NCBI GenBank assembly: GCA_963377175.1
Contig: CAUJNA010003035.1
Location: 608,185-672,184 of the forward strand
Direction: 5' to 3'
Source: Effrenium voratum
Taxonomy: Eukaryota; Sar; Dinophyceae; Suessiales; Symbiodiniaceae
DNA: 64,000 nucleotides
Below, in pieces: positions 36,250 to 46,379 of the stretch (its first letter is position 1; each line of letters begins with the position of its first letter). The notes under the pieces are model-generated. The model made no database searches. It saw only the letters and a list, made by a program, of their open reading frames with translations, and was not told where the DNA came from. The position numbers and the translations under genes are program-made.

Positions 36250-36665
36250 ACAGTTAGTTGGGGTTGATCTTGACTTGGGCCTCGCCATGAATTAATCTGC
36301 TTCAACTGCGCGGACTTCACTTCGTCGGGGCAGCACACATTTTTGAAGATGGTGGCACCATCTGTCCGCTTGATCAACGTCACTTGGATACTTGTCCGCT
36401 CCTGGCAGATTTTGACTTCAGAAGAGGTCAATTTCAGCACTGTGACACCAGCTGACATCAACTTAGTGAGCGCCGTTGGAGTTGATGCCTGAAAAAGCCA
36501 GCCGGAACTTCTGGCAGAGTTGACCTGCATGACAAACCATCAAGCTATGATCGACCTGCGGCGGTTTGCCCCCCCCCCTCTCCCCCCACTGGCCTCTGTC
36601 AGGTTTCGCTGTTTCAGCTGTGGCAGCTCCGACAGCGAGTCGCTGTCGCCATCCTCCAGGCCTCA
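36250..36665 (-). CDS. Candidate two-exon host gene fragment, unknown product
   Basis: On the - strand a short acidic exon-like segment (about 36600-36665, LEDGDSDSLSELPQLKQRN) can be joined in phase to a second segment (36527 down to about 36250). The junction would use a GC donor (GAG|GCCAGT) and an acceptor ATGCAG|GTC. The joined frame continues with alternating hydrophobic/charged sequence typical of a globular domain (for example TVLKLTSSEVKICQ and SIQVTLIKRTDGATIF). GC-AG introns are common in dinoflagellates. No family is recognised, and upstream and downstream exons are not identified, so this is a weak prediction. Confidence 0.3.
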
Positions 36666-37049
36666 GTCATCCCAACCTGGAGGACTTCCCATGGCTTTGA
36701 GGGGCTACCATCATTCCAGGGCTACCTTCCCCATATGGGTTCGGGTTCGTCGGCCGTGGGTTCTCAAAATTTAGAGATACAAGGTTTCAGGGCAGAAATG
36801 TATCATTCCAGGGGTACCTTCCATGTCCATTCTTTCCAGGGATCCGAATCTTAGAAAACCTCCGGAAACCCATGGAAAACGGATCCGGCTTTCTAGAATC
36901 ATGGTGCCTAGCCACTTGGAGATTCAGACCGGTCTGACGGAGCCGGCTCCTTGACCCTTTGGCAACACGTTTTTGACCTAAAACTCTCTGAGGCTGTGCC
37001 TGGAAACCGCCAGGGCATCGTCATCTTACCGACGGATATCTTCCATTTG
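36666..37049. other. No gene seen
   Basis: Holds a short segment (CATTCTTTCCAGGGATCC..., about 36830-36900) that resembles 10865-10945, both ending in AACGGATCCG/CTTTCTAGAA-like words: possibly another low-copy repeat. Confidence 0.4.
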
Positions 37050-37080
37050 CTTAAGCCCCCTGGAAGGAATAAAATATGTC

Positions 37081-37162
<82 letters not shown>

Positions 37163-37225
37163 ATAGTAGTAGTAGTAGTAGTAGATACTAACAAGGGAAA
37201 ATACAATGTTTATTCATTTCAACAA
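37050..37225 (+). repeat. Rep-F copy 3 with an (AGT)n expansion inside
   Basis: CTTCCATTTGCTTAAGCCCC and AAATATGTC precede the array. After it, ACTAACAAGGGAAAATACAA and CAACAAATGGAAG follow, in the same order as Rep-F copy 4. The (AGT)n array at 37081-37184 (one TAATAG interruption) sits exactly where other copies read CAGTAGTGA or CGGTAGTGA. The array therefore expanded from an AGTAGT already in the element. Confidence 0.8.
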
Positions 37226-37409
37226 ATGGAAGATATGAAGTGTGAGTTGTACCTGCAAACCCTGTTTTCCAAGCTCACTCTGGGTGGGTTGGGCTTGCCC
37301 GCACCCTTGTGCCAACCGCTCCGCCAATGAGTGCCACACGCTCCACAGAACATCTGGCTCATGGCATTCCGACCCAGGCTCTGCACCCCTTCATAGTCAG
37401 TTTCCCAGC

Positions 37410-37514
37410 TTCCATTTGCGCTTTCGCCCGCTGGAAAAAAGATATGTCCGGTAGTGAAATCGATTCCCTTTAAAGCCAACAAGGGAAACTAAACAATACT
37501 CATCTCAGCAAATG
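37410..37514 (+). repeat. Rep-F interspersed repeat, copy 4
   Basis: CTTCCATTTGCGCTTTCGCC, ATATGTCCGGTAGTGAAATC, GATTCCCTTTAAAGCCAACA, AGGGAAACTAAACAATACTC, CAGCAAATGGAAG. This is the most complete copy. Confidence 0.75.
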
Positions 37515-37668
37515 GAAGCCAGGAGAACTTCCGTTGAAGAAGCGCCCCAGGAAAAACAAAAACTGGCACACAGTCGTTGACAAGCCCATCTTTTGGTGGA
37601 TTCCCGGAGTGGAATCCCTGGTTGTATCTTGCAAAGTGGAGCAGAGAAACAGCCCTGCAAGTCACCCC

Positions 37669-37782
37669 CATAGGCGTCCTTCTCGAGGAAATAGATGGGT
37701 TTCCCTGGTAGATGAGAAAACACCACCAGGTAAACCAGGGCCATCTATATTTCGACCAAAACAACCAAAAAGGACACCTATG
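37669..37782 (+). mobile_element. Rep-A foldback MITE, copy 6 (second subfamily)
   Basis: CATAGGCGTCCTTCTCGAGG...AAAAAGGACACCTATG, 114 bp. The inner block is GATGAGAAAACACCACCAGG rather than the TTGATTGAACCACCAGG of copies 1-5. The flanks GTCACCCC / ATCACCAC match at 6 of 8 positions, as expected for an old duplication. Confidence 0.8.
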
Positions 37783-39124
37783 ATCACCACTGGCACCCAG
37801 CTTCGAAGTGAGGAGTGTCTTCCACGTCCCTTTGGCACAGAACAACCTTTTGGAGGCCGAACAGCAAGCTCCAATGGTGTCCCACGCTGCTCAACCGATC
37901 CTCGTTTTAGTTTGGCCACCCTCATGGCATTGAATAGCAAAAAAAACATCGCCTGGCGCAAAAGTTGGGCTGTCGAGGTGTTGATCCGCAAAAGTGAGTA
38001 ACATCTTGCGGGAGAGTAAGGAAATCAGCGCACCTTGTTGCCAAAGGTTCGAAGATTATCCAGGTCAAAACAAGCTTGCCGAGGCAGGGTTGTACTTTCT
38101 GGGGGGCCATCTTCCGTGTTCAGGTTTAGAGCAAGCCTTGGCCTGTGGCAAATTACAGGCCACAGGATAGACAAGTGGGGATCATGGTTGAGTCAGAATG
38201 CCCCAGCTTGGCAAAACAAGACCCGGGGTTGTCAGCCCCCCCAAGAAAAACAAACATATTTAGATGATGCACTCCTCAGGTGAACCATGGCGGGTAGATC
38301 AACCTCCAGTGTTTTCATGGTTTGAATCCCAGGGGCTATCTTCGGCCCCAGCTTCGATCACCTCTGGTTGCCTTGTGGTGCTTTTGAAGCTGCCGCAAAG
38401 CTCCTAAGGTTCGGGCACTTGCCCGTCTCGCAGGAATAACCAGCCGCGCAGCCTCGGCGTCCCGCAAATCCCCGCAACTTATGGGCTAAACATTGTACTT
38501 CCACAAAGGCCAGCGAAAATAGTGGGGGTTGCAACCCTCCTTGGGGTAAAGCCCACTCCAAACCTCACCCGAGACTCGAGGGCCAATCACAACGGATCTC
38601 AAGTCGTGTACGGAATCAGCCCAACATCCAAAGAGATGGTCCGAGACAGAAGCAAACAAGAAGACTCGGAGTGGGTGGGGAAACCATCTCCCTGAACACT
38701 TGCAACACATCGATCACCTTGTGGAGATGAAACACGGTTATCCAAAAGATCTAAGGGCTCCCTTCAGCTCCGCCGCACGCCAAGGAAGCGCGGACAAAGA
38801 GCGCTGCAAGAGTTGGAAACAACAGCGGGTGCCTGAAATAGCGGACTCAAAAAAATGGCTAAGTTCCTTCTAATCCAAAGCGCGACGCATGTTTGGCGCT
38901 TTTGTTCTCCATCCTTGTGACACCCCGCGCGGGGTCTTTTAATTCTTGTCCTCCCCTTTCGGATGGCCAACTTTCGGAAACGTCCAGATGTTGCTCCTCT
39001 AAAATCGGGTCCCGGGACCCCCAAAATTGAGACAGTCCTCTTGGCTTCTCTTATCCAACCAAAAAAGGTTGGCGCCCTCCACAAAACAACACACCCACAT
39101 GGCTGGGGCTCAAAAAGCCGGTAC
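37783..39124. other. No gene supported
   Basis: Several frames of 60-155 codons on both strands, with no domain and no repeat recognised. Confidence 0.35.
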
Positions 39125-39213
39125 CAAAACGGAACCCTGGCAAGTGGAAACATGGACCAACACCTGCGGTTTGCCCCTCCTGTCTAATTTTGAGCCAGAC
39201 CCACATCAGAGCA
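39125..39213 (+). repeat. Rep-D interspersed repeat, copy 5
   Basis: GGAACCCTGGCAAGTGGAAA, CATGGACCAACACCTGCGGT, AATTTTGAGCCAGACCCAC. Confidence 0.7.
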
Positions 39214-39324
39214 GCGATTTGACCGCATCTCCTATACGGCAACCTTTGGTGCATCTGCCAAGGGCCCAGGCGGCAGATGCCGTTTTTCAGCGGCCAATTG
39301 GACATGTCCTGGCTTTGAGTCATC

Positions 39325-39600
39325 AACCGAGCAGCCAGCCAGACAACCAGGCAACCAGGCGACCAACCAACCAATCAACCAATCAACCAAGCAAAATAAA
39401 CGAGCAAACAAAGAAACGAAACGAACTGTCCAACATGAAACTTAAACAGAAGCGGACCACGTAAGCACTGGAAAAAGGCAGGCAGGCAGGCAGGCAGGCA
39501 GGCAAGCAAGCAAACAAGCAAGCAAGCAAACAAGCAAACAAACAAAGAAACAAACAAAGAAACAAACAAAGAAACAAACACAAGCAAAACAACGAAAAAA
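39325..39600 (+). repeat. Tetranucleotide-like runs
   Basis: CCAGACAACCAGGCAACCAG and (CAACCAAT)n words at 39330-39420. From 39476, (GGCA)n grades into (AAGC)n, (AAAC)n and (AAAG AAAC)n, a drifting tetranucleotide. The Leu/Cys/Phe - strand frames here are repeat translations. Confidence 0.9.
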
Positions 39601-39659
39601 GCAAAACAAGGAACCACAGTACGTCAAACAGACTCGTATATGCAAACAAACGCGTACTC

Positions 39660-39661
<2 letters not shown>

Positions 39662-39709
<48 letters not shown>
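39662..39709 (+). repeat. (GA)n microsatellite
   Basis: About 23 uninterrupted GA units. Confidence 0.97.
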
Positions 39710-39711
<2 letters not shown>

Positions 39712-40080
39712 ACCGCGTTCAAACCGGCAGGTTACTTAAAAGCCAAATTGGCTCTATCACAGCCAGGTGATTTTTTGTTGTTAGCCTACATTCATCATGC
39801 AAACAGTAAGTATCGTTCGATTCATTCAAGACATGTCAGCAACGCTGGAGCGTCTTCAGCAAGCTGAATATATGTTTGGTACAAATAGGAAAATGAAACC
39901 ATTGGCCCACAAGCAGGAAGGAACGCGCGGTATGCTGGCACTGGTAAAAAGGGCCTCAAGGGGGCAAGGGGGATCTCCCATATGCTAAGAATGCGGAGGA
40001 TGCAGCCAGAAATGTCCAAGCCCAAAGTGTCATAACTTTGGACGCAAAAAGTTGGCCGGCACCAGCGATGGCAGGGATGG
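39710..40080. other. No gene seen
   Basis: A short + frame (39797-39988) has no recognisable domain. Confidence 0.35.
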
Positions 40081-40316
40081 CAGGGAATGCAGGGAATGCA
40101 GGAAATGCATGGAATGCAGGGAATGCAGGGAATGCAGGGAATGCAGGGAATGCAGGGAATGCAGGGAATGCAGGGAATGCAGGGAATGCAGGGAATGCAG
40201 GGAATGCAGGGAATGCAGGGAATGCAGGGAATGCAGGGAATGCAGGGAATGCAGGGAATGCAGGGAATGCAGGGAATGCAAATGCAGGAAAGGCAGGCAG
40301 GCAGGGAATGCAGGGG
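40081..40316 (+). repeat. 9-bp tandem array (GGGAATGCA)n
   Basis: More than 20 nearly perfect units. Because the period is a multiple of three, all frames stay open (Gly-Asn-Ala, Glu-Cys-Arg, Met-Gln-Gly on +), which explains the long shadow frames on both strands. Confidence 0.96.
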
Positions 40317-41315
40317 ATGTAGCGTGCAAACAACGCAAAATCAACAGAAGGACAACAACCACCCTCTTCGAATACCCGACATATAGACTTTCGTAAGTCG
40401 TCACAACACTTGACATCGCTCAAAACAGAAAAAACACAATTGAGACCAAGAAAAACAACAACAACAGTCATGTCACCAAGACAGCCCTGAGACTGCTGGG
40501 AATGCAGATTTTTCCCACGAAAGACCACCAAATGGGTAGGACCGTGCGGGGAACTTTCACATGCCCGGGTTTTGAGAACGTGGCTCATGTGGGGGAGGGG
40601 GGGGACGAGGGAATATTTAAAACGTTCAAGTAGACGATTTTAGATAATTCCGAATATCATTCCAGGCCTCCCAAAAGGAAAAAATAAAAATGATGGTAGT
40701 AAAATGAAATAGGTTTCATTGTCTAAGCACATTTGTTAAATGATTTGAAATAGGGTAATCAATGTTCCTCGCCCTAGAAGAAACATACTTAAAAGTGATA
40801 TTAACTCAATTTATACAAGACATTTCAGAAAAATGTCCTGGAGTCCAAAAGTAGAACCAAGTAAACTAATCAACTTAATTCACATCTGTCAATGAATTGA
40901 TTTGTTCCCGGCCTCCAAGGGATGAACCAAACTTCTTTCCTTGGGGCCTGGAGCCCGGAATTAATGAACTCAACTTCCTTCAGGACTTGAGTCCAGGGGA
41001 AAAAAATCAAACCAAATTCGGAGTGAAAAGAATTGCAACCATGAAACTCATCAAACACATTGCAATGATTTTCAACTCATGTAGTCTTCCTGGCCTCCGA
41101 ACATAAAATTGATCAAGTTTAGTCAATTAACTTATGTAAAGATATTGACCGAACTTTTCCTGGCCTTGAAAAGAGCACTCAAAATCTATGTTGCAACCTG
41201 TCCGTCCGGGATATTGTCTTAAGTGGTTGGAATCTGCAAATGTTCGTTTCCCTCCTATTTAAGAACATGTGTGGAGGGAGACCTACCCCATCTAAAAGAT
41301 GTCTGGAGAGAGACC
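40317..41315. other. AT-rich island, no gene
   Basis: From about 40615 to 41220 the base composition is clearly more AT-rich than the rest of the window. The words GGCCTCCAAGG, CCTTGGGGCCTGG and CCTGGCCTTG recur within it, partly as inverted pairs. No coding frame is supported. Confidence 0.5.
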
Positions 41316-41400
41316 CCATGCTTCCATCTGCTTTTTTGCCCCTGGAATCAGATTGCAGAACATATGTCCAGTAGTGATAGAGTGATTCCCCCTAAAACCA
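41316..41400 (+). repeat. Rep-F interspersed repeat, copy 5
   Basis: CTTCCATCTGCTTTTTTGCC, ACATATGTCCAGTAGTGATA, GTGATTCCCCCTAAAACC. Confidence 0.7.
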
Positions 41401-41525
41401 CCACCCCTACCCCACCTCCACCCCAAAGAAAACCCCCAAGCCCCCCCCCCCCCAACCCCACCCACCAACCCCCCCCCACAAGGCACCCCCCACCCACCCA
41501 CCCCCCCCCCCCAACCAGCCCCGCG
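41401..41525. repeat. C-rich low-complexity tract
   Basis: Runs of CCCCCCCCC and CACCCACCC. Polyproline or polyglycine frames across it are artefacts. Confidence 0.9.
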
Positions 41526-41629
41526 CCTCGGCGGCCTCGCAGCTTACCACGCCGCGCTCCTCTTGGCAGCCGCTCACCAGCTCCATGCCCTCGCGATCCA
41601 CGCGACCGCCGGGTTTCGACGCGGCGGGT

Positions 41630-41712
41630 TTCGGTTTCGGTTTCGGTTTCGGAAGGTTTCCGAAGGCAGAGATTGGTTTCGGTTTCGGAAGGTTTCCGAA
41701 GGCAGAGATTTG
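41630..41712 (+). repeat. Tandem repeat of about 40 bp (GGTTTCGGTTTCGGAAGG)
   Basis: Two units of GGTTTCGGTTTCGGAAGG followed by TTTCCGAAGGCAGAGATT. Confidence 0.85.
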
Positions 41713-43525
41713 TTTTTCTTTATTTTCGCCCGGCGATCTGGTTGGCCCCCAAAAAATTGCCTCTGGGACTTTCTGGACTTGGCGCCCCAAAAAAATTGAG
41801 CTGCTTGTGGGCTTCTTTGTTCCGGGTTGGAGGAGAAAGGCCCGCAAAACATGGGGGAACCAGAAAGCGGAGATTCTGGAGTTTGATCGAAAGGTTCGGG
41901 GTGCGCAGGGGACCTTGTGTGCAGGTGGGTCGGGTTGATCAAAAGGTCAATAAACAAATGTGGCAACCATTGGAACTACCAAAAGCAAATCATGGGGCTC
42001 AGGAGAATGCGTCCGGGCGGGGGTTGATCAAAAGGTTCTCTGCATAGGATGAGCATTCAATGGAAACCACCAAAAAAGACTTGACTGTCACCATATGGGA
42101 AGAGTCATTCTGCGGGCCAAAGGGGTGCGGGGGGGGGGGGGGAGGATGTCAACCTCTGACTGGACATTGGAGCCGTGCTTTCTGCGGAAAACCACAGACA
42201 GACGCCCTACGCCCAAACCAGCACTTCTTTGACTGAACAACCCCAAAACAAAGAGGTATATTCCATGGGCGTTCCCACAGGGATTGAAAAAAACTGACAT
42301 CACATGTTTGACAGAAACAAAACAGGCGATTTGTCACTTGGGAGAAAATCGTGCCTGTGCTGACGTTTTGATTGAACAGCGTGTCTGTTCAAACTCTTTG
42401 CGACTTGTCAAAAGGAGGTGGGGAGAGAGAAGGGCCCCTCAAAAAACTGCTGGAACAAGGGAAATCGGGGATTTTGGGAGAGGGTCTGGGTGGCTGGGTC
42501 CAGACAAGAAGTTGACCATGGCACATGAGATGGTAGAGGTTCGCACTTGGAGATTCACTGAGTTCCTTAAAGTTGGTTGCAGGGTTTTCAAAGTGCTGCA
42601 TGGGGGGGGGGGGGAGGGCGGGCGGGCGATTTCCCTTCGAACCATGTGGGGATGCCAGTAAAAAAAGATTCAAAATGGCACAAAATGGTAGTTGTCCTTT
42701 TCCTTTTTAAACCAACCAAAAAAAAGGTACCCTCCACCAAAAAAAAACACACACACACACACACACGGCCAGCAAAAGCCAACCCTCCGCAGCAAAAAAC
42801 ACACCAAGCTCCCCGAAGCCCCACTGCCCGCGGGGCCCCGCGCCGGAATGCACTGCGACCCAGGGCAACAAGTCTGGCGATCGACATCCGAAACGCCCAG
42901 AGGCAGGGCTCGTGAGAACCCGTTTTTGGGTAGAGGGGGTGCACCAACCACGCTTCAAAAGCGCTTGGAAAAACCGAAAGCCATGTCCATTTTTGGGCTG
43001 CTCTGTAGAGACAAATCCCCATATTGGCCCCAGAAAGCTCACTTAGAATGGGACAAAAAGGTGATACCCTGCCTAGCGTTTAGAGAGGTAGCGGGCACCC
43101 CCGATAGCCGATCGGTCAAACTCTGCGATTGCTGGGGGGCCTGTCCGTTTTGGTCAGATCCACCTGGTTTCCAACCCTGAACCCGTTTCTGGGCCTGCTG
43201 CCTGCTCTGAGTTCATCGTCGAAGTGGAAAGGCGCCACGATCTCCATGAGGATCGGATTTGTGATGCAAATGAAGTAGCGGTGTTGCCGTGGGCACAGGG
43301 AATTCGATGTATGTTGAGTTTCCCTGTAATTGCACCCAAAAGAAGCACCATATGGCAAAGGGTGCCAATAAACAACTAGCACACCCTCCCATCGTTAACA
43401 TGCAAAGAAACGCAACTTCTAAGCCTCAACCCAGAAATCACACAGCAAGGAGAAAAAAGGGAGAAATTGGCGGCTTGTTGAACAAGAACGCTTGAAAAGA
43501 ATGGGAATGAAAGCCCGAGACGTTT
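41713..43525. other. No gene supported; G/C homopolymers and short (CA)n
   Basis: G tracts at about 42130 and 42604, and a (CA)n near 42748-42767. Frames on both strands have no recognisable domain. Confidence 0.4.
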
Positions 43526-43900
<375 letters not shown>

Positions 43901-44000
43901 NNNNNNNNNNNNNNNNNNNNNNNNNNNNNNNNNNNNNNNNNNNNNNNNNNNNNNNNNNNNNNNNNNNNNNNNNNNNNNNNNNNNNNNNNNNNNNNNNNNN
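43901..44000. other. Assembly gap (100 N)
   Basis: Exactly 100 N, a standard placeholder of unknown true size, inside the GT tract and immediately before the retroelement's left repeat. The true 5' end of the element and its junction are therefore not observed. Confidence 0.99.
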
Positions 44001-44013
44001 GTGTGTGTGCGGA

Positions 44014-44033
44014 GTGACAGAATGCCCTGTCAC
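44014..44033 (+). promoter_or_regulatory. Pseudo-LTR hairpin, 7-bp stem
   Basis: GTGACAG (44014-44020) pairs with CTGTCAC (44027-44033) around AATGCC. It is kept unchanged in the right repeat at 55848-55867. Role unknown. Confidence 0.6.
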
Positions 44034-44057
44034 CACCCTTTCGGGTTCTCAGCAGGG

Positions 44058-44108
44058 GGGTCACCCGCAGTCACGACCGGTGACCCAACGAAGAGGGTCG
44101 TGACCTGC
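44058..44108 (+). promoter_or_regulatory. H-type RNA pseudoknot in the pseudo-LTR
   Basis: Stem 1 is GGGTCACC (44058-44065) with GGTGACCC (44079-44086). Stem 2 is GTCACGACC (44070-44078) with GGTCGTGAC (44096-44104), and three more pairs are possible past a bulged C. The strands interleave in the order S1-S2-S1'-S2', which is an H-type pseudoknot with loops of 4, 0 and 9 nt. The alternative is two competing hairpins. It is preserved unchanged in the right copy (55892-55942). Confidence 0.6.
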
Positions 44109-44352
44109 GCTGATATCTGACCTGATCAGTCAGACGTACCTGCCGAGATGGTTGTGTTGTTCTGAATGTCCTTTTGGTCCCCCCCTGAACCGCCGTTGCT
44201 TCTGTGTGTCCCTGTTGAAGTAACTACAGGGAAGCCAAGTGACCAGCAAGCCGATGGGGTTTGTCCCCAGTTGTACTCAAGACTCATCAGTTGTACTCGA
44301 GACTCATCAGTTGTCTCGAAAGATTAGCACTCTCCATGTGGAGTTTAAGTGT

Positions 44353-44386
44353 GTACACCCCATTCGTGGGGAATCCTCGGGTGTAC
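44353..44386 (+). promoter_or_regulatory. Leader stem-loop just after the left pseudo-LTR
   Basis: GTACACCC (44353-44360) pairs perfectly with GGGTGTAC (44379-44386). A smaller nested hairpin with a TTCG loop lies inside. It starts at the very border where similarity to the right repeat ends, so it belongs to the 5' leader of the internal region. The rest of 44387-44653 is an untranslated leader with T/G-rich sequence and an AG acceptor-like site at about 44618 (TCTCTCAAG). Confidence 0.6.
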
Positions 44387-44653
44387 CCATTGTGTGACCC
44401 CGGGCCGGCTCTGTCGGAAAATTTGACCTCAACGTGCTTATCATAGAACAGCGGAATTTCACATTTAACCAGGAACGAGGTTTCACTAAAGGGAAGACAG
44501 CGGTCGGATCATAGAGACGTCTCACCACTGATGTTTGCGTTTGCTTGCCATTTGTTGGATTCGTTGATACCTTGCCGTTGCATGGATTTGCTTGTTGTCT
44601 GATACGTGTCTCTCAAGATGGAAGCGTGAAGATTGAGAGTCGATTGTGTAACC

Positions 44654-46120
44654 ATGTCTCGACGTGATGATCGTGATAGATCCAGGACTCGGCGCAGACG
44701 TGATCGGAGTACTTCTCCTCAGGCTCGTAAAGCACACCGACGTGAACACAATGACCACCACGTCTCGGAAGGCATGGATTGGAACAACCTGGTATCTTGG
44801 CAACACAATTCCGGCTACAACTCTGCCAACAATTTCCCGATGATGCCCACCAATTTTCAATCGACTCATAGTCCCACACAGCAATTCCAACATCCAGCGA
44901 TCAACTACATGATGCCGATCCCTCCAGACCCCACGCCAACGAAGTTCATGCCACCCGTGATGCCACCACCGGTCACTACCCCGCAACCTACACCGCCACC
45001 TGGACCTCCTGCGGCTCTACCGGTTCGTCCTCAGAAAGCCTGGCTTACACCATCGCCTGACTGGACACCTGGAGAGGGCATGTTTGATGTCAATCAGCTC
45101 TACAACTTCAGCCTGCCCATGACCGTTGCCAACACTCCGCATGGCAACCTGCGCGACATGTCAGGCATGGATATTCGTGACGTTCGCCTGGTTCAGGTTA
45201 TTCATGGGGGCCTCACCAACTGGCTGCTCCGACCGTTCGCTCACGGCAGATTCGTGACATGGGAAGGCTTTCGCACTCGCACCGAGGCCTTACTTTGGAG
45301 TACCTGTTCCAAACTACTACGACGATCACAGTCGATCAACCTGCTCACCCTGGAAAAGGACCTTGCCAACTCGCTGGGTCTCAACATCGATGACTTCAAT
45401 CAGCGGATCAAGGTTCATGACCATTTGGCCAGCTTGGTACTTCAATTTCTTCAGCAACATCACACCTCTCTCACACCTTCCACCCAGACAGATGACATGG
45501 TCAAGAAGTACAATGATCTAAATCGTGCGCATGAACTGCTCCAAGCTCAGTATTCAGCATCGCTGCGCGCTTCGACCTCTCCCACGATGGCAAGCCAGAA
45601 AGATGATGCAGAGTTGGTTACACCGCCACCGGTCAACCACACACAATCCTCGTCACCTGCCAGCTCCCTCCCTACAGCCAGCGCAGCGGCCCTTGATGGC
45701 AAGTCGTTTGATAGCGCGGTGCAACCCCGGATCATTCAGTCTCTTCACGGAGTGTCTTCACCGCCGTCCAAGCCGGCGGCGTCACAATTGCTCACCATGC
45801 ACAGCACGCCGGAAGAAGTTGTCAAGTACTACACATGGACCAGTGACCAGCCACGCCTTTATCTCAAGCAATCGCCCACAACCACAACTTTGACGTCACT
45901 GGTCAAGTGGGCCAATCACCCTTCCCGGCTCAACGGCAACAAGTCATTAGATTCCATGGCGACGCAGCTCCTTCAAGCGCGTCAACGCATGCCGAAAGGC
46001 GACGCACCTACTCTCGGGGCGATGGCGGCTTCGTGGGGACTGGAGCCCGGCTATCTCACCAAGCTCACTGAGAAGGCATTGAGTCACCTCATCGTGACCG
46101 CTCGCTTACTCAGCGGATGA
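44654..46120 (+). CDS. ORF1: proline- and RS-rich Gag-like protein
   Basis: 488 residues from an ATG in good context (ACCATGT). Residues 1-30 are strongly basic and RS/RD-rich (MSRRDDRDRSRTRRRRDRS), suited to RNA binding or nuclear targeting. Residues 60-130 are proline/glutamine-rich and likely unstructured. About 135-305 looks globular and helical (LTLEKDLANSLGLNIDDF, then a helix ending HELLQAQY), and after a Ser/Pro linker a second helical module covers about 375-488. No known domain is recognised. First position before the polymerase gene and a basic tail suggest a particle- or RNA-binding role, by analogy with retroelement ORF1/Gag proteins. That function is inference only. There is no internal stop. 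Confidence 0.85.
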   Translation: MSRRDDRDRSRTRRRRDRSTSPQARKAHRREHNDHHVSEGMDWNNLVSWQHNSGYNSANNFPMMPTNFQSTHSPTQQFQHPAINYMMPIPPDPTPTKFMPPVMPPPVTTPQPTPPPGPPAALPVRPQKAWLTPSPDWTPGEGMFDVNQLYNFSLPMTVANTPHGNLRDMSGMDIRDVRLVQVIHGGLTNWLLRPFAHGRFVTWEGFRTRTEALLWSTCSKLLRRSQSINLLTLEKDLANSLGLNIDDFNQRIKVHDHLASLVLQFLQQHHTSLTPSTQTDDMVKKYNDLNRAHELLQAQYSASLRASTSPTMASQKDDAELVTPPPVNHTQSSSPASSLPTASAAALDGKSFDSAVQPRIIQSLHGVSSPPSKPAASQLLTMHSTPEEVVKYYTWTSDQPRLYLKQSPTTTTLTSLVKWANHPSRLNGNKSLDSMATQLLQARQRMPKGDAPTLGAMAASWGLEPGYLTKLTEKALSHLIVTARLLSG

Positions 46121-46379
46121 GCAGGCATCTTAACGACCTTCGTTCTCTTATGAGCCCGGAGCGGCAACCGTGTCACGGATGAGTCAAGGTTAAAACTCGT
46201 CCGTCATCTTTTTGCGTTGCATCAGTTTGATCTTGTGCTTGGTTGTGCTTGCATTGCCTTGTGCGTGATTGTCTGTGCAGCTTGTATCCATGTTGCCGCC
46301 TTATGGTAGATTTCATTGGTTGCATTTTCACCATGTTGGATGAGCTTCGCCGCTGTGGAATCTATGATGATGTTGCACA

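Larger units (their letters stand above)
44001..44354 (+). repeat. Left pseudo-LTR of the retroelement
   Basis: Positions 44001-44239 match 55835-56073 with 3 substitutions in 239 bp. 44240-44270 has no counterpart, and 44271-44354 again resembles 56092-56179. The first visible base follows the assembly gap, so this copy may be cut. It carries a hairpin, an H-type pseudoknot, and at 44271-44322 tandem 20-bp units TTGTACTCGAGACTCATCAG. Confidence 0.93.

Noticed and set aside
40081..40316. CRISPR-like array
   Set aside because: No spacers; uniform 9-bp tandem units in a eukaryotic context.
40038..40588. Open frames of 94-210 codons with a 3-residue period
   Set aside because: A 9-bp repeat keeps every frame open; the protein is pure repeat.
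44058..44108. HDV-like ribozyme
   Set aside because: The two interleaved stems resemble P1 and P2, but there is no P3 hairpin between the 5' strand of stem 2 and the 3' strand of stem 1, and no P4 is evident.
44271..44322. Hammerhead ribozyme in the pseudo-LTR (CTGATGAG on the - strand within the 20-bp units)
   Set aside because: The catalytic core needs CTGATGA, a stem II and GAAA on the same strand in order. The - strand has no matching GAAA after a closing stem, and the CGAAAG on the + strand lacks an upstream CTGATGA.
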